Positions 1 to 7,725 of a stretch of DNA of 42,040 nucleotides are shown here, one piece after another. The DNA is taken from contig JAKLGJ010000001.1 in NCBI GenBank assembly GCA_022710715.1, forward strand, positions 1 to 42,040, given 5' to 3'. Numbering within the stretch: position 1 is the first letter of the stretch; the number at the start of each line of letters is the position of its first letter. The translations under genes were made by a program, and so were the position numbers. Source of the stretch: Candidatus Omnitrophota bacterium (lineage in GTDB: Bacteria > Omnitrophota > Gorgyraeia > Gygaellales > Profunditerraquicolaceae). Under the pieces are notes generated by a model, which saw only the letters and a list, made by a program, of their open reading frames with translations, was not told the origin of the DNA and did not search any database.

Positions 1-2
1 TG

Positions 3-203
3 GGGATCAAGCTCACCGGGAATTCCGCCGGACAGCAGTTGAACCTGTTCCTGGGCACGGATGTGGCGGCTGCGCCTCGAGCCTTCGGGATCAAACTGCT
101 CAAAAAGCGCCGCCCGCTGTTCTTATCCGCGGGGACCGCTTTCTCCACCGATGCGATGAGCCGGCAGGCGCTCAAGAAAGCGGCGGCCTGTTACCGACGC
201 TGA
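3..203 (+). CDS. C-terminal end of an unidentified protein (5' truncated)
   Basis: An open frame enters from the left edge and stops at TGA 201-203, giving the last 66 residues of a protein whose start lies outside the window. The fragment has a Gly/Ala-rich stretch followed by a basic helix-like tail (KLLKKRR, then QALKKAAACYRR). I do not recognise the family. The frame is supported by its codon use, which resembles that of the following genes, and by the terminator-like palindrome that begins exactly at its stop codon. Its strand agrees with everything downstream, but the promoter between it and dnaX suggests a separate transcription unit. Confidence 0.6.
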   Translation, partial: GIKLTGNSAGQQLNLFLGTDVAAAPRAFGIKLLKKRRPLFLSAGTAFSTDAMSRQALKKAAACYRR

Positions 204-226
204 TCCGCGCCGGCGCGGATTTAATT
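203..226 (+). terminator. Probable rho-independent terminator after the truncated gene
   Basis: A perfect GC-rich palindrome, ATCCGCGCC followed by GGCGCGGAT (203-220), starts at the stop codon of the upstream gene and runs into a T-rich stretch (TTTAATT). The stem can form seven pairs with a CCGG loop. The T tract is interrupted, so termination may be partial. Confidence 0.5.
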
Positions 227-238
227 CTAATATAGTTC

Positions 239-267
239 TTGAACAGCTACACCAGCAGGAGTATAAT
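239..267 (+). promoter_or_regulatory. Sigma70-type promoter for dnaX-recR
   Basis: TTGAAC at 239-244 and a perfect TATAAT at 262-267 are separated by 17 bases, the optimal spacing for a housekeeping promoter. Transcription would start near 274, leaving a leader of about 56 nt before dnaX. The position just after the terminator at 203-226 supports a new transcription unit here. Confidence 0.7.
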
Positions 268-283
268 TAGCTCTCAAGAGCAC

Positions 284-308
284 AACGGGTTGCTTTTTTT
301 CAACCGTT
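284..308 (+). promoter_or_regulatory. Hairpin in the dnaX leader
   Basis: AACGGGTTG (284-292) can pair with CAACCGTT (301-308) with one bulged G around a C/T-only loop. It lies between the predicted transcription start and the dnaX start codon, so it would be in the leader RNA. There is no T tract after it, so it is not an ordinary terminator. Function unknown. Confidence 0.3.
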
Positions 309-329
309 CACAATAGATCTTGCCAGGTA

Positions 330-2054
330 ATGTCCTATACCGTCTTCGCCCTAAAGTGGCGGCCGAAGGTCTTTGATGAAATTGTCGGCCAGAGCCACAT
401 CGTTAATACTCTCACCAATGCCATCACCAAAAACCGCCTGGCCCACGCGTACCTTTTTGCCGGCCCGCGGGGAGTGGGTAAAACTTCCACCGCCCGGATC
501 CTGGCGCGCGCTCTGAATTGCGAACAGGGTCCCACGGCTACGCCGTGCGGGACGTGTTTTGCCTGTCAGTATATCGCCAAAGGCTCGAGCCTCGATGTCA
601 TCGAGATCGACGGCGCCTCCAACCGCGGCATCGACGAGATCCGCGCTCTGCGCGAAAACGTCAAATTCGCCCCGGCCCAGGGTAGATACAAGGTCTATAT
701 CATCGATGAAGTGCACCAGATCACTTCCGACGGGTTCAACGCGCTTTTAAAGACGCTGGAAGAGCCGCCGGAGTTCGTGAAATTCATTTTTGCCACCACC
801 AATCCCAACAAAGTCCCGCCGACAATACTCTCGCGCTGTCAACGTCTGGATTTCCGCCGCATCTCGATACTGGAGATCATCAATCAGCTGGAACGTATCT
901 GCAAGGCCGAAGGCCTGCAGGTGGAACGCGAAGTGCTGGTGGCGATTGCCCGGTCCAGCGACGGCGCTTTGCGCGACGCCGAATCCATTCTCGATCAGCT
1001 GGTGGCTTTCGCCAAAGACAAGATTTCTCTGGATGACGTGATCGCCATGCTCGGGTTGGTGGAACAATCCGCGCTGTTCGAGTTGACCGAAAAGATCATT
1101 CACCGGGATCCTAAAGGGGCGCTGGAGTTGTTGAACCAGGTCATTGCCGAAGGCAAGGATCTGGGGATACTGTTGAATAATCTGGTGGAACATTTCCGTA
1201 ATCTGATGATCGCCAAAGTGGCCCAGGCGGATTCGCAGCTCATCGATCTGCCGCAGGAGATCTGCGAGAAATTATCGCAGCAGGCCGGGGCGCTGCGCAT
1301 GGAAGAGATCTTTAACGCTTTTGCCGTACTGCAAAACGCGCAGGATATGTCGCGGCGGCTGGATTCGCTGCGCATCCCGGTGGAAATCGCGCTGGTCAGG
1401 TTATCCCAGGACAAGGCTAAGGAGGCCGCGGGGCCGCATCATCCGCCGGCAGCGGGTCATCATCCTGCAGCGGGTGCGCCCGCATCTGCGCCGAAGTCCG
1501 CGCCCGCATCTGCGCCGCGGTCCGCGGCCACATCCCTGCCGAGACCCGCGTCCACGTCCGCGCCGAAGCCCGCGTCCGCGCCTGCTCCGTCGGGCAAGCC
1601 GGCGCTGATCAAAGATGCGCCGCCCGTGCGCCGTCCGGATTCCCGCGCGTTGTTGCAGGAAGAGTTTGTGGAAACAGCGGCGGAAACCGTAGCAGGATCT
1701 CTCCAGGAGATATCGTTAGACAAGATCAAAGAGAACTGGCAGGGGATCATCGATCATTTGAGCAAGATCAAGATTTCCCTGGCGTCGTATCTGACCGAAG
1801 GCATACCCCGGGAGATCAAAGGCAATCTCCTGACCGTGGTTTTTCCCAAGAATTTATCCTTGCATAAAGAAGCGCTGGAAGACAAGCATAACCGGGTGAT
1901 CGTGGAACAGAATATGTCCGAGGTGATCAACAATAACGTGCGTCTGCGGTTTACCCTTTCGGATGAAGAGAAGCTTGACGAAGTCGGGAAGGACCATCCG
2001 GTGCTGCGTTCCGCGCTGGAGATGTTCAACGCCCGGCTGATCAAAGAGGAATAA
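330..2054 (+). CDS. dnaX: DNA polymerase III subunit gamma/tau
   Basis: This is the clamp-loader ATPase that loads the sliding clamp and ties together the replicative polymerase. The N-terminal AAA+ module is typical: Walker A GPRGVGKTS (45-53), zinc-binding cysteines 64, 73, 76 and 79, Walker B with DEVH at 126-129, and a sensor region ending in SRC. Residues about 372-430 form an Ala/Pro/Ser linker of repeated 8-residue units, followed by a C-terminal domain (about 455-574) expected to contact the polymerase or helicase. At 574 residues it has the length of a tau-type protein. I saw no A-rich slippery sequence for making a short gamma form. It overlaps recR by one base, so the two are probably translated together. 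The start has only a weak ribosome-binding site (CAGG). Confidence 0.95.
   Translation: MSYTVFALKWRPKVFDEIVGQSHIVNTLTNAITKNRLAHAYLFAGPRGVGKTSTARILARALNCEQGPTATPCGTCFACQYIAKGSSLDVIEIDGASNRGIDEIRALRENVKFAPAQGRYKVYIIDEVHQITSDGFNALLKTLEEPPEFVKFIFATTNPNKVPPTILSRCQRLDFRRISILEIINQLERICKAEGLQVEREVLVAIARSSDGALRDAESILDQLVAFAKDKISLDDVIAMLGLVEQSALFELTEKIIHRDPKGALELLNQVIAEGKDLGILLNNLVEHFRNLMIAKVAQADSQLIDLPQEICEKLSQQAGALRMEEIFNAFAVLQNAQDMSRRLDSLRIPVEIALVRLSQDKAKEAAGPHHPPAAGHHPAAGAPASAPKSAPASAPRSAATSLPRPASTSAPKPASAPAPSGKPALIKDAPPVRRPDSRALLQEEFVETAAETVAGSLQEISLDKIKENWQGIIDHLSKIKISLASYLTEGIPREIKGNLLTVVFPKNLSLHKEALEDKHNRVIVEQNMSEVINNNVRLRFTLSDEEKLDEVGKDHPVLRSALEMFNARLIKEE
1476..1590 (+). repeat. 24-nt degenerate tandem repeat inside dnaX (Ala/Pro linker)
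   Basis: An 18-nt sequence beginning GCGCCCGCATCTGCG occurs at 1476-1493 and again exactly 24 nt later at 1500-1517, with more diverged units downstream. Each unit encodes eight residues of the type APASAPKS. The repeat lies in the flexible linker between the ATPase module and the C-terminal domain, where unit number may vary without harm. Confidence 0.7.
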
Positions 2055-2653
2055 TGGCGACTTATACCCGTTCGATAGAACAACTCATAGATCATCTGGT
2101 AAAACTACCCGGCATCGGCAGGCGCAGCGCCGAACGCATCATCGCCCACATGCTTGATGTTCCCAAAGAAGAGGTGGGCGAGCTGGTCCAGGCGATCAGC
2201 AAAGTCAAAGAGAGCGTGCGTTCCTGCCGGCTCTGCCATAACTTGAGCGAGCAGGATACCTGCACTATCTGCAATGACTCGAACCGCAATAAAAAGTTGC
2301 TCTGCGTGGTGGAACGGCCCAACGATGTTACTTCGCTGGAAAAAACCGGCACGTTTCACGGGATTTATCATGTGCTGATGGGGTCAATCGCCCCCCTGGA
2401 GGGGAAAGGCCCGAACGAATTGCGTATCGCCAGTTTGCTTGAACGGATCACCAAGGAAGAGATCCAGGAAGTGATTATCGCCACCGACTCGGATACCGAA
2501 GGCGAAGCCACCGCTTTGTATCTGACCAAAGTGCTCAAGCCTCTCGGCGTCCAGATCACCCGTATCGGCATCGGTCTGCCTGCGGGATCGAATCTGGAAT
2601 TCGCCGATTCCGCCACCCTGTCCAGGGCTTTAGAATCCCGCCGTCCATTATAG
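2054..2653 (+). CDS. recR: Recombination mediator protein RecR
   Basis: RecR works with RecF/RecO to load RecA at single-strand gaps. The 199-residue length is standard. The protein has an N-terminal helix-hairpin-helix (LPGIGRRSAER, about 18-28), a four-cysteine zinc site (C58, C61, C70, C73), a Toprim domain (VVERPND near 85-91; ATDSDTEGEAT near 140-150) and the closing RecR motif around LPAGSNLEFAD. It starts on the last base of the dnaX stop codon (TAATG). The usual order in bacteria is dnaX-ybaB-recR; the small ybaB gene is absent here. Confidence 0.95.
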   Translation: MATYTRSIEQLIDHLVKLPGIGRRSAERIIAHMLDVPKEEVGELVQAISKVKESVRSCRLCHNLSEQDTCTICNDSNRNKKLLCVVERPNDVTSLEKTGTFHGIYHVLMGSIAPLEGKGPNELRIASLLERITKEEIQEVIIATDSDTEGEATALYLTKVLKPLGVQITRIGIGLPAGSNLEFADSATLSRALESRRPL

Positions 2654-2659
2654 CCAACT

Positions 2660-4585
2660 ATGATCACGCTCACTAATATCTCCAAAGGTTTCGGCAAACG
2701 CACGCTTTTTCAGGATCTGAACCTGACCATCAATCCCGGGGAGAAGATCGGGTTGATCGGCCCCAACGGCGCGGGCAAGAGTACTTTTTTCTCGCTGCTG
2801 CTGGGCGACACCGAGCCGACTTCCGGAGCGGTGCAGATCAACAAGAACGTGCGTATCGGTTACCTGCCCCAGGAGTCGAAGTTTTCCTCGGAGCACACCG
2901 TGCTGGGCGAACTGATCGAGGGCGATAAAACGATCAAAGCTTTGCTCGCGGAAAAAGCGCAGCTGGAGGAGTCCAACGAAGCCGGGTCGCAGCGCTACGG
3001 CGATATCCTGCACGAGCTGGACGTGCTGGGGTATTTCGAACTGGAGCACAAAGCCGAGAAGATCCTTATGGGCCTGGGTTTCAAAGAGCGGGATTTCAAC
3101 CGCCCCATCGACCAGATGTCCGGCGGATGGCAGATGCGCACGCTGCTGGCCAAGCTGCTGACCGTGCCGTACGACATCCTGCTGCTCGACGAACCCACCA
3201 ATTATCTCGACCTTAACGCCGCGCTCTGGCTGAAGGATTTCCTGGCGGATTTCGAAGGCACCTTTATCATGATCTCGCACGATAAGGATTTCCTGACCGA
3301 CGTCACCAACTACACTTTGATTCTTGAAGCCGGGCAGATCTTCAAGGTGTCCGGCAATTACGAGCATTACGAGCAGATCAAGGCGGAGCGGCGGCTGGCG
3401 CTGGAAAAGCAGTATAAAGAACAGGAGAAAAAACGCGAGCAGCTGGAGCGGTTCGTTTCGCGTTTTCACGCCCAGCCGAACAAGGCCGCGTCGGTCCGGG
3501 CCAAGCGCACCGTGCTCGAACGCATCGAGAAAAATCCTATCGAGCTGCCGCCTGATCCGCGGGAAAGTATCGGGAATTTCAGTTTTCCTCCCACCAAAGA
3601 CAGCGGTCACCGGGTGATGAATCTGGCGCATATTTATAAATCGTACGGCGATATCAAGGTCTATGAGGATTTCGATTTCGAGGTGTCCAAAGGCGAAAAA
3701 GCCGTTCTGGCGGGAGAGAACGGCGCGGGAAAGTCGACGCTGCTCAAGATCATGGCCGGGGTGATCCCGCAGGACACCGGCGAGCGCAAGGTCGGCCACA
3801 ATGTGGATATCGGTTATTTTTCCCAGACCCGTCTGGATGTGCTTAATCCCGAGAATACGGTGCTGCGCGAGGCGTATACCGCGGCGCCCGGGTATATGGC
3901 GGAGTCGGTGGTGCGCAGCATACTGGGCGTGTTCCTGTTCACCGGAGACGACGCGGATAAATACGTCAAGGTGCTTTCCGGCGGGGAAAAGAGCCGCCTG
4001 ATCCTGGCGAAGCTGCTGATCAATCCGCCGAACTGCCTGCTGCTGGACGAACCGACCACCCACCTGGATGTGGACGCGGTGGACGCGCTGATCACCGCGC
4101 TCAATGAATACCGGGGGACCATTGTTTTCATCTCGCACGATATCCATTTTGTCCGCTCGCTGGCTAATGTGGTCTATGAAGTCAAGCAGGGGACAGTGCG
4201 GAAATTCCCGGGAAATTTTGATTATTATCTGGAGAAAAGATCGCAGGGGTCAGCTGAAGTGCCGGCGCATCGCAAGCAGAAGCATGAACATAAAAAAGTC
4301 GACGAAGACAAGCAAAAAGCCCGGGAACTGGAGCGGTTGCGCAAAGAAGAAGAGCGGAACCGTAAAACCCGCAATGCTTCCGTCCGGGAAAAGATCAATA
4401 AGCTGGAGAAGGAGAAGGAAAAGCTGCAGCTGGAGAATTACGCCAAATGCCGGGCCCTGGCTGACCCGAAGATCTTCCGCGATGAAGAGACGGTCAAGGA
4501 GTACGGCCGCCGGTTGAAAGAGATCGAAAAAGAGATCGCCGATATCGACCTGCAGATCAAGGCAGTGGAGAAGGAAATTATTTAA
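2660..4585 (+). CDS. ABC-F family ATPase (Uup/YdiF-like)
   Basis: A soluble protein of 641 residues with two ABC ATPase domains and no membrane segment, the layout of ABC-F proteins, which act on ribosomes or in DNA metabolism rather than in transport. Domain 1 has Walker A GPNGAGKST (34-42) and signature MSGGW; domain 2 has Walker A GENGAGKST (353-361) and signature LSGGEKS; both have LLLDEPT Walker B segments. The charged linker between the domains (about 245-290) is the P-site tRNA-interacting region in characterised members. The last ~90 residues form a highly charged coiled coil, as in Uup-like proteins. The gene begins 6 nt after recR and is probably cotranscribed with it. Which ABC-F subgroup it belongs to cannot be settled by eye. 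Confidence 0.9.
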   Translation: MITLTNISKGFGKRTLFQDLNLTINPGEKIGLIGPNGAGKSTFFSLLLGDTEPTSGAVQINKNVRIGYLPQESKFSSEHTVLGELIEGDKTIKALLAEKAQLEESNEAGSQRYGDILHELDVLGYFELEHKAEKILMGLGFKERDFNRPIDQMSGGWQMRTLLAKLLTVPYDILLLDEPTNYLDLNAALWLKDFLADFEGTFIMISHDKDFLTDVTNYTLILEAGQIFKVSGNYEHYEQIKAERRLALEKQYKEQEKKREQLERFVSRFHAQPNKAASVRAKRTVLERIEKNPIELPPDPRESIGNFSFPPTKDSGHRVMNLAHIYKSYGDIKVYEDFDFEVSKGEKAVLAGENGAGKSTLLKIMAGVIPQDTGERKVGHNVDIGYFSQTRLDVLNPENTVLREAYTAAPGYMAESVVRSILGVFLFTGDDADKYVKVLSGGEKSRLILAKLLINPPNCLLLDEPTTHLDVDAVDALITALNEYRGTIVFISHDIHFVRSLANVVYEVKQGTVRKFPGNFDYYLEKRSQGSAEVPAHRKQKHEHKKVDEDKQKARELERLRKEEERNRKTRNASVREKINKLEKEKEKLQLENYAKCRALADPKIFRDEETVKEYGRRLKEIEKEIADIDLQIKAVEKEII

Positions 4586-4593
4586 GAAAATCC

Positions 4594-4623
4594 TTGCTAA
4601 TCTCTCGGCCGCAAGTATATAAT
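4594..4623 (+). promoter_or_regulatory. Sigma70-type promoter for the small membrane protein and lipoprotein pair
   Basis: TTGCTA (4594-4599) and a perfect TATAAT (4618-4623) with an 18-base spacer sit just after the ABC-F stop codon and 29 nt before the next start codon. Confidence 0.6.
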
Positions 4624-4652
4624 AACACTGGAATTCAACCCCTACTCGCCTT

Positions 4653-4877
4653 ATGAAATATACCAATATCATTTTAACCGTTATCGCTGTGTTACTTGCC
4701 GGGATCGCTCTGCGTTTGTTCGAATTGAAAGTGGTTATGTCCGCGCAAAACGAGAATGCCCGGCGGATTATCGATTCCAATCAGGCGGTGATCAATTCCC
4801 AGCAGAGATTGGAGACCAGCCTGGGCGACCTGCGCAAGCAGATCGCGGATATCGGGGATAGATTAACCAGAAAGTAA
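4653..4877 (+). CDS. Small single-pass membrane protein with coiled coil
   Basis: A 74-residue protein of unknown function. Residues about 5-24 form a hydrophobic membrane segment; the remainder is a heptad-rich helix (RRIIDSNQAVINSQQRLE, then LRKQIADIGDRL) predicted to form a coiled coil, on the periplasmic side if the basic N-terminus stays inside. There is no clear Shine-Dalgarno sequence before the ATG, so translation initiation may be weak. It is 16 nt upstream of the TRL-type lipoprotein and appears to share its promoter and terminator. Confidence 0.7.
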   Translation: MKYTNIILTVIAVLLAGIALRLFELKVVMSAQNENARRIIDSNQAVINSQQRLETSLGDLRKQIADIGDRLTRK

Positions 4878-4893
4878 AAAAGGAGGAGGGAGA

Positions 4894-5196
4894 ATGAAAA
4901 AAGTACTGGCGTTGTTGTTGGTCGTTCTGTTCTTATCGGGTTGCGCTACCCCATTGCCGGTAGGCTGTCTCTATACGGAAGTCGGCATGCCTGCAGCGGC
5001 CGGTGAGGGTGGTCATGGCAGCAAAGTCGGGATTGCCAAGTCTACATCGATCCTGGGTCTGATCGCGACTGGCGATGGCAGTATCAAAGCAGCCATGGCA
5101 GCAGGTGGTATCACTCGTATCAAATACGTCGACTATAATGCCAAGAATATCCTTGGTCTGTACGGCGAGTATACCACTACCGTTTACGGCGACTGA
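4894..5196 (+). CDS. TRL-like family lipoprotein
   Basis: A 100-residue exported lipoprotein. The signal peptide ends in a lipobox, LSGC (C17), so the mature protein should be lipid-anchored. The rest matches the TRL-like family: a Gly-rich stretch, then STSILGLIATGDGSIKAAMAAGG-type sequence, KYVDYNAKNILGLYGEY and a closing TTTVYG. The family has no known biochemical function. A strong ribosome-binding site (AGGAGG, 4882-4887) precedes the ATG, and a strong terminator follows, which suggests substantial expression as part of a two-gene unit. Confidence 0.8.
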   Translation: MKKVLALLLVVLFLSGCATPLPVGCLYTEVGMPAAAGEGGHGSKVGIAKSTSILGLIATGDGSIKAAMAAGGITRIKYVDYNAKNILGLYGEYTTTVYGD

Positions 5197-5238
5197 TCTG
5201 ACTGTTTTGCGCCGCACAATGGAAAAAGTTCCACAAAA

Positions 5239-5265
5239 GGGCCGGAGGAAACTCCGGCCCTTTTT
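5239..5265 (+). terminator. Strong rho-independent terminator
   Basis: GGGCCGGAG (5239-5247), loop GAAA, CTCCGGCCC (5252-5260), then TTTTT. The stem is preceded by AAAA, so the helix can extend into the T tract and the element could work in both directions. It ends the lipoprotein unit. Confidence 0.92.
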
Positions 5266-5289
5266 GTTTTAAACCCGTCTTTTTTATAG

Positions 5290-5295
5290 TATAAT
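5290..5295 (+). promoter_or_regulatory. -10 element (TATAAT) of the pgi promoter
   Basis: A perfect TATAAT lies 75 nt upstream of pgi and just after the terminator. The matching -35 is poor (TTTTAA at 5267-5272 with 17-base spacing), so the promoter may depend on an activator or be weak. The predicted transcript starts near 5302, which places the DnaA-box palindrome in the leader. Confidence 0.5.
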
Positions 5296-5311
5296 ACATT
5301 TAATACATAAG

Positions 5312-5346
5312 TTATCCACAGGCAGTCCGGGACTGCCTGTGGATAA
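5312..5346 (+). repeat. 35-nt palindrome of two inverted DnaA-box consensus sequences
   Basis: TTATCCACAGGCAGTCC (5312-5328) and its exact reverse complement (5330-5346) flank a single G. Each outer end is TTATCCACA, the consensus DnaA box of many bacteria. The palindrome begins about 10 nt after the predicted pgi transcription start and ends 23 nt before the start codon. It could bind DnaA, act as an operator, or fold as an RNA hairpin in the leader. The right half recurs at 14658-14678. Confidence 0.85.
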
Positions 5347-5369
5347 GTGGTAGCGAGAAAGGATGAAAG

Positions 5370-6842
5370 ATGAAACAACTGCGATTTGATTTCAACAATA
5401 TGTTCGATTTTTCCATCGGTAAAACCCACGGGGTGACCGATCAGGACCTGCAGCGGATCCGTAAGCAGGCCGAGCAGGCGCACGCGCATCTGCAGGCGAT
5501 CCTCTCCGACCGCAGCAAGAGGGTCAATCTCTGCCTGGAATGGGCGCAACTGCCTTTCCAGGATAAAGCCCAGGTCCGGCAGATACAGCGGCTGGGTAAC
5601 GAGATCGCGCGCAGGTACGAGAATGTCATTTCTCTGGGTATCGGCGGCTCCTATCTGGGGTTGAAAGCGGCGCAGGATGCTCTCTGTCCGCCGTATTATA
5701 ACGAGTTCGACGGTCTGCGCAAGGGACGTCCGCGCATTTATTTCGAAGGCAATAATCTCGATCCGGAAACTCTTTCCGCGCTGCTCAAGAATCTCGATCC
5801 CAGAAAGACGTTCGTGATCGTGATCTCCAAATCCGGCGAGACCACCGAAACCAAAGCGGCATTCGCCGTGGTGGAACCGTGGCTCAAGAAGGGCGCGGGG
5901 CCGCGTTACGGCCGGCAAATTGTCTGTATTACCGACCCGAATTCGGGCGCTCTGCGTAAAAAAGTCAACGCGCATCAGGCCGCGGATCCGCAGAGTTTCC
6001 GCAATCTGCCCCTGCTCAAAGGCGTGGGCGGCCGGTATTCCGAACTGAATATGGGGTTGTTGCATCTGGCTATCGTGGGCGTGCCTATCGCCGATGTGCT
6101 TGCCGGCGCCGCGGCCATGTCCCGGCGTTGTGCGCAGCCGCAACTGCGGAAGAATCCCGCGTATATGTACGCCGCTTTGCAGACGATCGCCTACCGCAGC
6201 AAAGGTAAGCCGATCGCCATCCTGATGCCTTTCGCAGAAACGCTGAAGTCTACCGCCGACTGGTATTGTCAGCTATTGGCGGAATCAACCGGCAAAAAAT
6301 TCAGCCGCAGCGTGAAAGTCAACGACCAGGGGCGGGAGGATTGGCTGATGGATAAGCAGCATATCGTCAATCTGGGCCGTACCCCGGTGCCCAGCCGCGG
6401 CACCAACGACCTGCATTCTATTCAGCAGAATAATATCGAGGGCGCCAACGACAAAACCGTGACCTTTATCCGGGTGGAGTCGTTTACCAACGACATCCGG
6501 GTTCCCGGCGCCGGGGATATACTCTCGGGTCAACCGTTTTCCCGGCTGTTGTCCCTGGCCCAGGAAGCGACGGAATGGGCCCTGGTCCGCCAGCAGCGAC
6601 CGAACTGCACGGTGATCATGCCCGGGATCACGCCGTATCACTGGGGCGGGTTGCTCTTCTTCTTCGAAATGGCCACGGCGTTCGAAGGCGAGCTGCTCAA
6701 TATCAACGCGTTCGATCAGCCCGGCGTGGAAGGCTACAAGAATTACATGTATTTTAAGCTGAAGAAGCCCGGGATCAGCTCCGAGATTTCCGACGAGATC
6801 AAAAAGAATCCTTTGAAGAAGAATAAGCTTTTCATTCTCTAA
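5370..6842 (+). CDS. pgi: Glucose-6-phosphate isomerase
   Basis: This enzyme interconverts glucose 6-phosphate and fructose 6-phosphate in glycolysis, gluconeogenesis and sugar-nucleotide supply. The 490-residue protein shows two SIS-type sugar-phosphate regions: SLGIGGSYLGLKAA and VISKSGETTETKAAF, followed by GVGGRYSELNMGLL, ESTGKKF, and a catalytic region reading SRGTNDLHSIQQ (GTNDQHSF in common enzymes). The closing PGI signature is FDQPGVEGYKNYM. It is somewhat shorter than the 540-residue E. coli type and resembles shorter bacterial forms. The downstream receiver gene starts 12 nt later. Its product would feed the polysaccharide locus further on, though that link is only inferred. Confidence 0.95.
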   Translation: MKQLRFDFNNMFDFSIGKTHGVTDQDLQRIRKQAEQAHAHLQAILSDRSKRVNLCLEWAQLPFQDKAQVRQIQRLGNEIARRYENVISLGIGGSYLGLKAAQDALCPPYYNEFDGLRKGRPRIYFEGNNLDPETLSALLKNLDPRKTFVIVISKSGETTETKAAFAVVEPWLKKGAGPRYGRQIVCITDPNSGALRKKVNAHQAADPQSFRNLPLLKGVGGRYSELNMGLLHLAIVGVPIADVLAGAAAMSRRCAQPQLRKNPAYMYAALQTIAYRSKGKPIAILMPFAETLKSTADWYCQLLAESTGKKFSRSVKVNDQGREDWLMDKQHIVNLGRTPVPSRGTNDLHSIQQNNIEGANDKTVTFIRVESFTNDIRVPGAGDILSGQPFSRLLSLAQEATEWALVRQQRPNCTVIMPGITPYHWGGLLFFFEMATAFEGELLNINAFDQPGVEGYKNYMYFKLKKPGISSEISDEIKKNPLKKNKLFIL

Positions 6843-6854
6843 AAGGAGCGGCCG

Positions 6855-7232
6855 ATGAAAGTGAAAATCCTGGCAGTAGACGACGAACCGGAAGTCCTGG
6901 AATTCCTGCAGAAACGCCTGGAGAAATACGGGTATGCGGTGGTCACGGCCGGCGACGGTGTGGAGGGGATCCTGTCGTCCCGGAAAGAGAATCCGGACCT
7001 GATCCTGCTGGATATCATGATGCCGAATAAAGACGGCATGACCATGTTGCGCGAACTTCAGGCCGATGAGTCCACCCGCAGGATACCGGTGATCATGGTT
7101 ACCGCCAAAGGCGAAACCAATTCTGTTTTAGAGGGCCAGTCGTTCGGCGCCACGGATTACATCATCAAACCCTTCGATTTCGACGATCTTTTGAGATACA
7201 TTCGCCGGTATGCCCCGGATGTGATTACCTGA
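6855..7232 (+). CDS. Single-domain response regulator (receiver only)
   Basis: A 125-residue CheY-like receiver domain with no output domain. The acidic pocket is D9/D10, the phosphate acceptor is D53 (LLLDIMMP), and the switch residues T83 and K105 are in place, so phosphorylation is expected to work. A good ribosome-binding site (AAAGGAG) precedes the start. No kinase is adjacent; the nearest in the window is at 15168. It probably acts by protein contact in a phosphorelay or on a cell-envelope target. Confidence 0.88.
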   Translation: MKVKILAVDDEPEVLEFLQKRLEKYGYAVVTAGDGVEGILSSRKENPDLILLDIMMPNKDGMTMLRELQADESTRRIPVIMVTAKGETNSVLEGQSFGATDYIIKPFDFDDLLRYIRRYAPDVIT

Positions 7233-7233
7233 A

Positions 7234-7725
7234 ATGGAAAAAAGATCCCCTTTGAGAATCGGCAGCGTTGCGGGCGCCGCAGCTGGACTGTTGTTCGGCT
7301 GGTATGCCGGTATTTTTCTGCTTATCCCGGCGGTATTGGGCCTGTTATGGGGCTGGATGCTGCATAAAGCCTGCAGGGTAAAGAACGGTTTTCTGCTCTG
7401 GGCTTTAGCTGTTCAGGCCGGGCATGTGAGCTGGATTGTCACCGGGTTTATCATGATGTCCGCGCCGCCGGCGTTGCGGTACGCGGCGGAATTCGCGGTG
7501 GTGCTCTTTGGTTTGATCTGGCTGTATCTGCATCCGGGGAAGAAGCCGGTGATGTTCCTGGGCGCTTACCAGATCAGCGCATTCATTATGAACGCGCTGG
7601 TTTTGTTCTCGCCGATGGGCGCGCTGGCGCATAAACCCCTTGTCGTGCATATGGTTTTGCGCCTGGTCGCGGTGATCTGCATGTTCGGGGCGTTGAAGGA
7701 AATGCGAAAGGCAGGTGGACGATGA
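7234..7725 (+). CDS. Multi-pass membrane protein of unknown function
   Basis: A 163-residue hydrophobic protein with about five predicted membrane helices (near residues 9-28, 30-46, 52-75, 82-99 and 108-125) and possibly a sixth near 137-155. I do not recognise a family. It begins one nucleotide after the receiver stop codon and overlaps the following AsmA-like gene by four bases (ATGA), so the three genes are probably one operon. Confidence 0.75.
   Translation: MEKRSPLRIGSVAGAAAGLLFGWYAGIFLLIPAVLGLLWGWMLHKACRVKNGFLLWALAVQAGHVSWIVTGFIMMSAPPALRYAAEFAVVLFGLIWLYLHPGKKPVMFLGAYQISAFIMNALVLFSPMGALAHKPLVVHMVLRLVAVICMFGALKEMRKAGGR

Noticed and set aside
1380-1480. Programmed frameshift in dnaX producing a short gamma form
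   Set aside because: I looked for an A-rich slippery heptamer with a following hairpin near the end of the ATPase module and found none.
2648-4147. Long open frame (499 codons) on the minus strand
   Set aside because: It is antisense to the ABC-F gene, whose two complete ATPase domains leave no doubt about the coding strand. The minus-strand product has no recognisable domain and the composition of a shadow frame.
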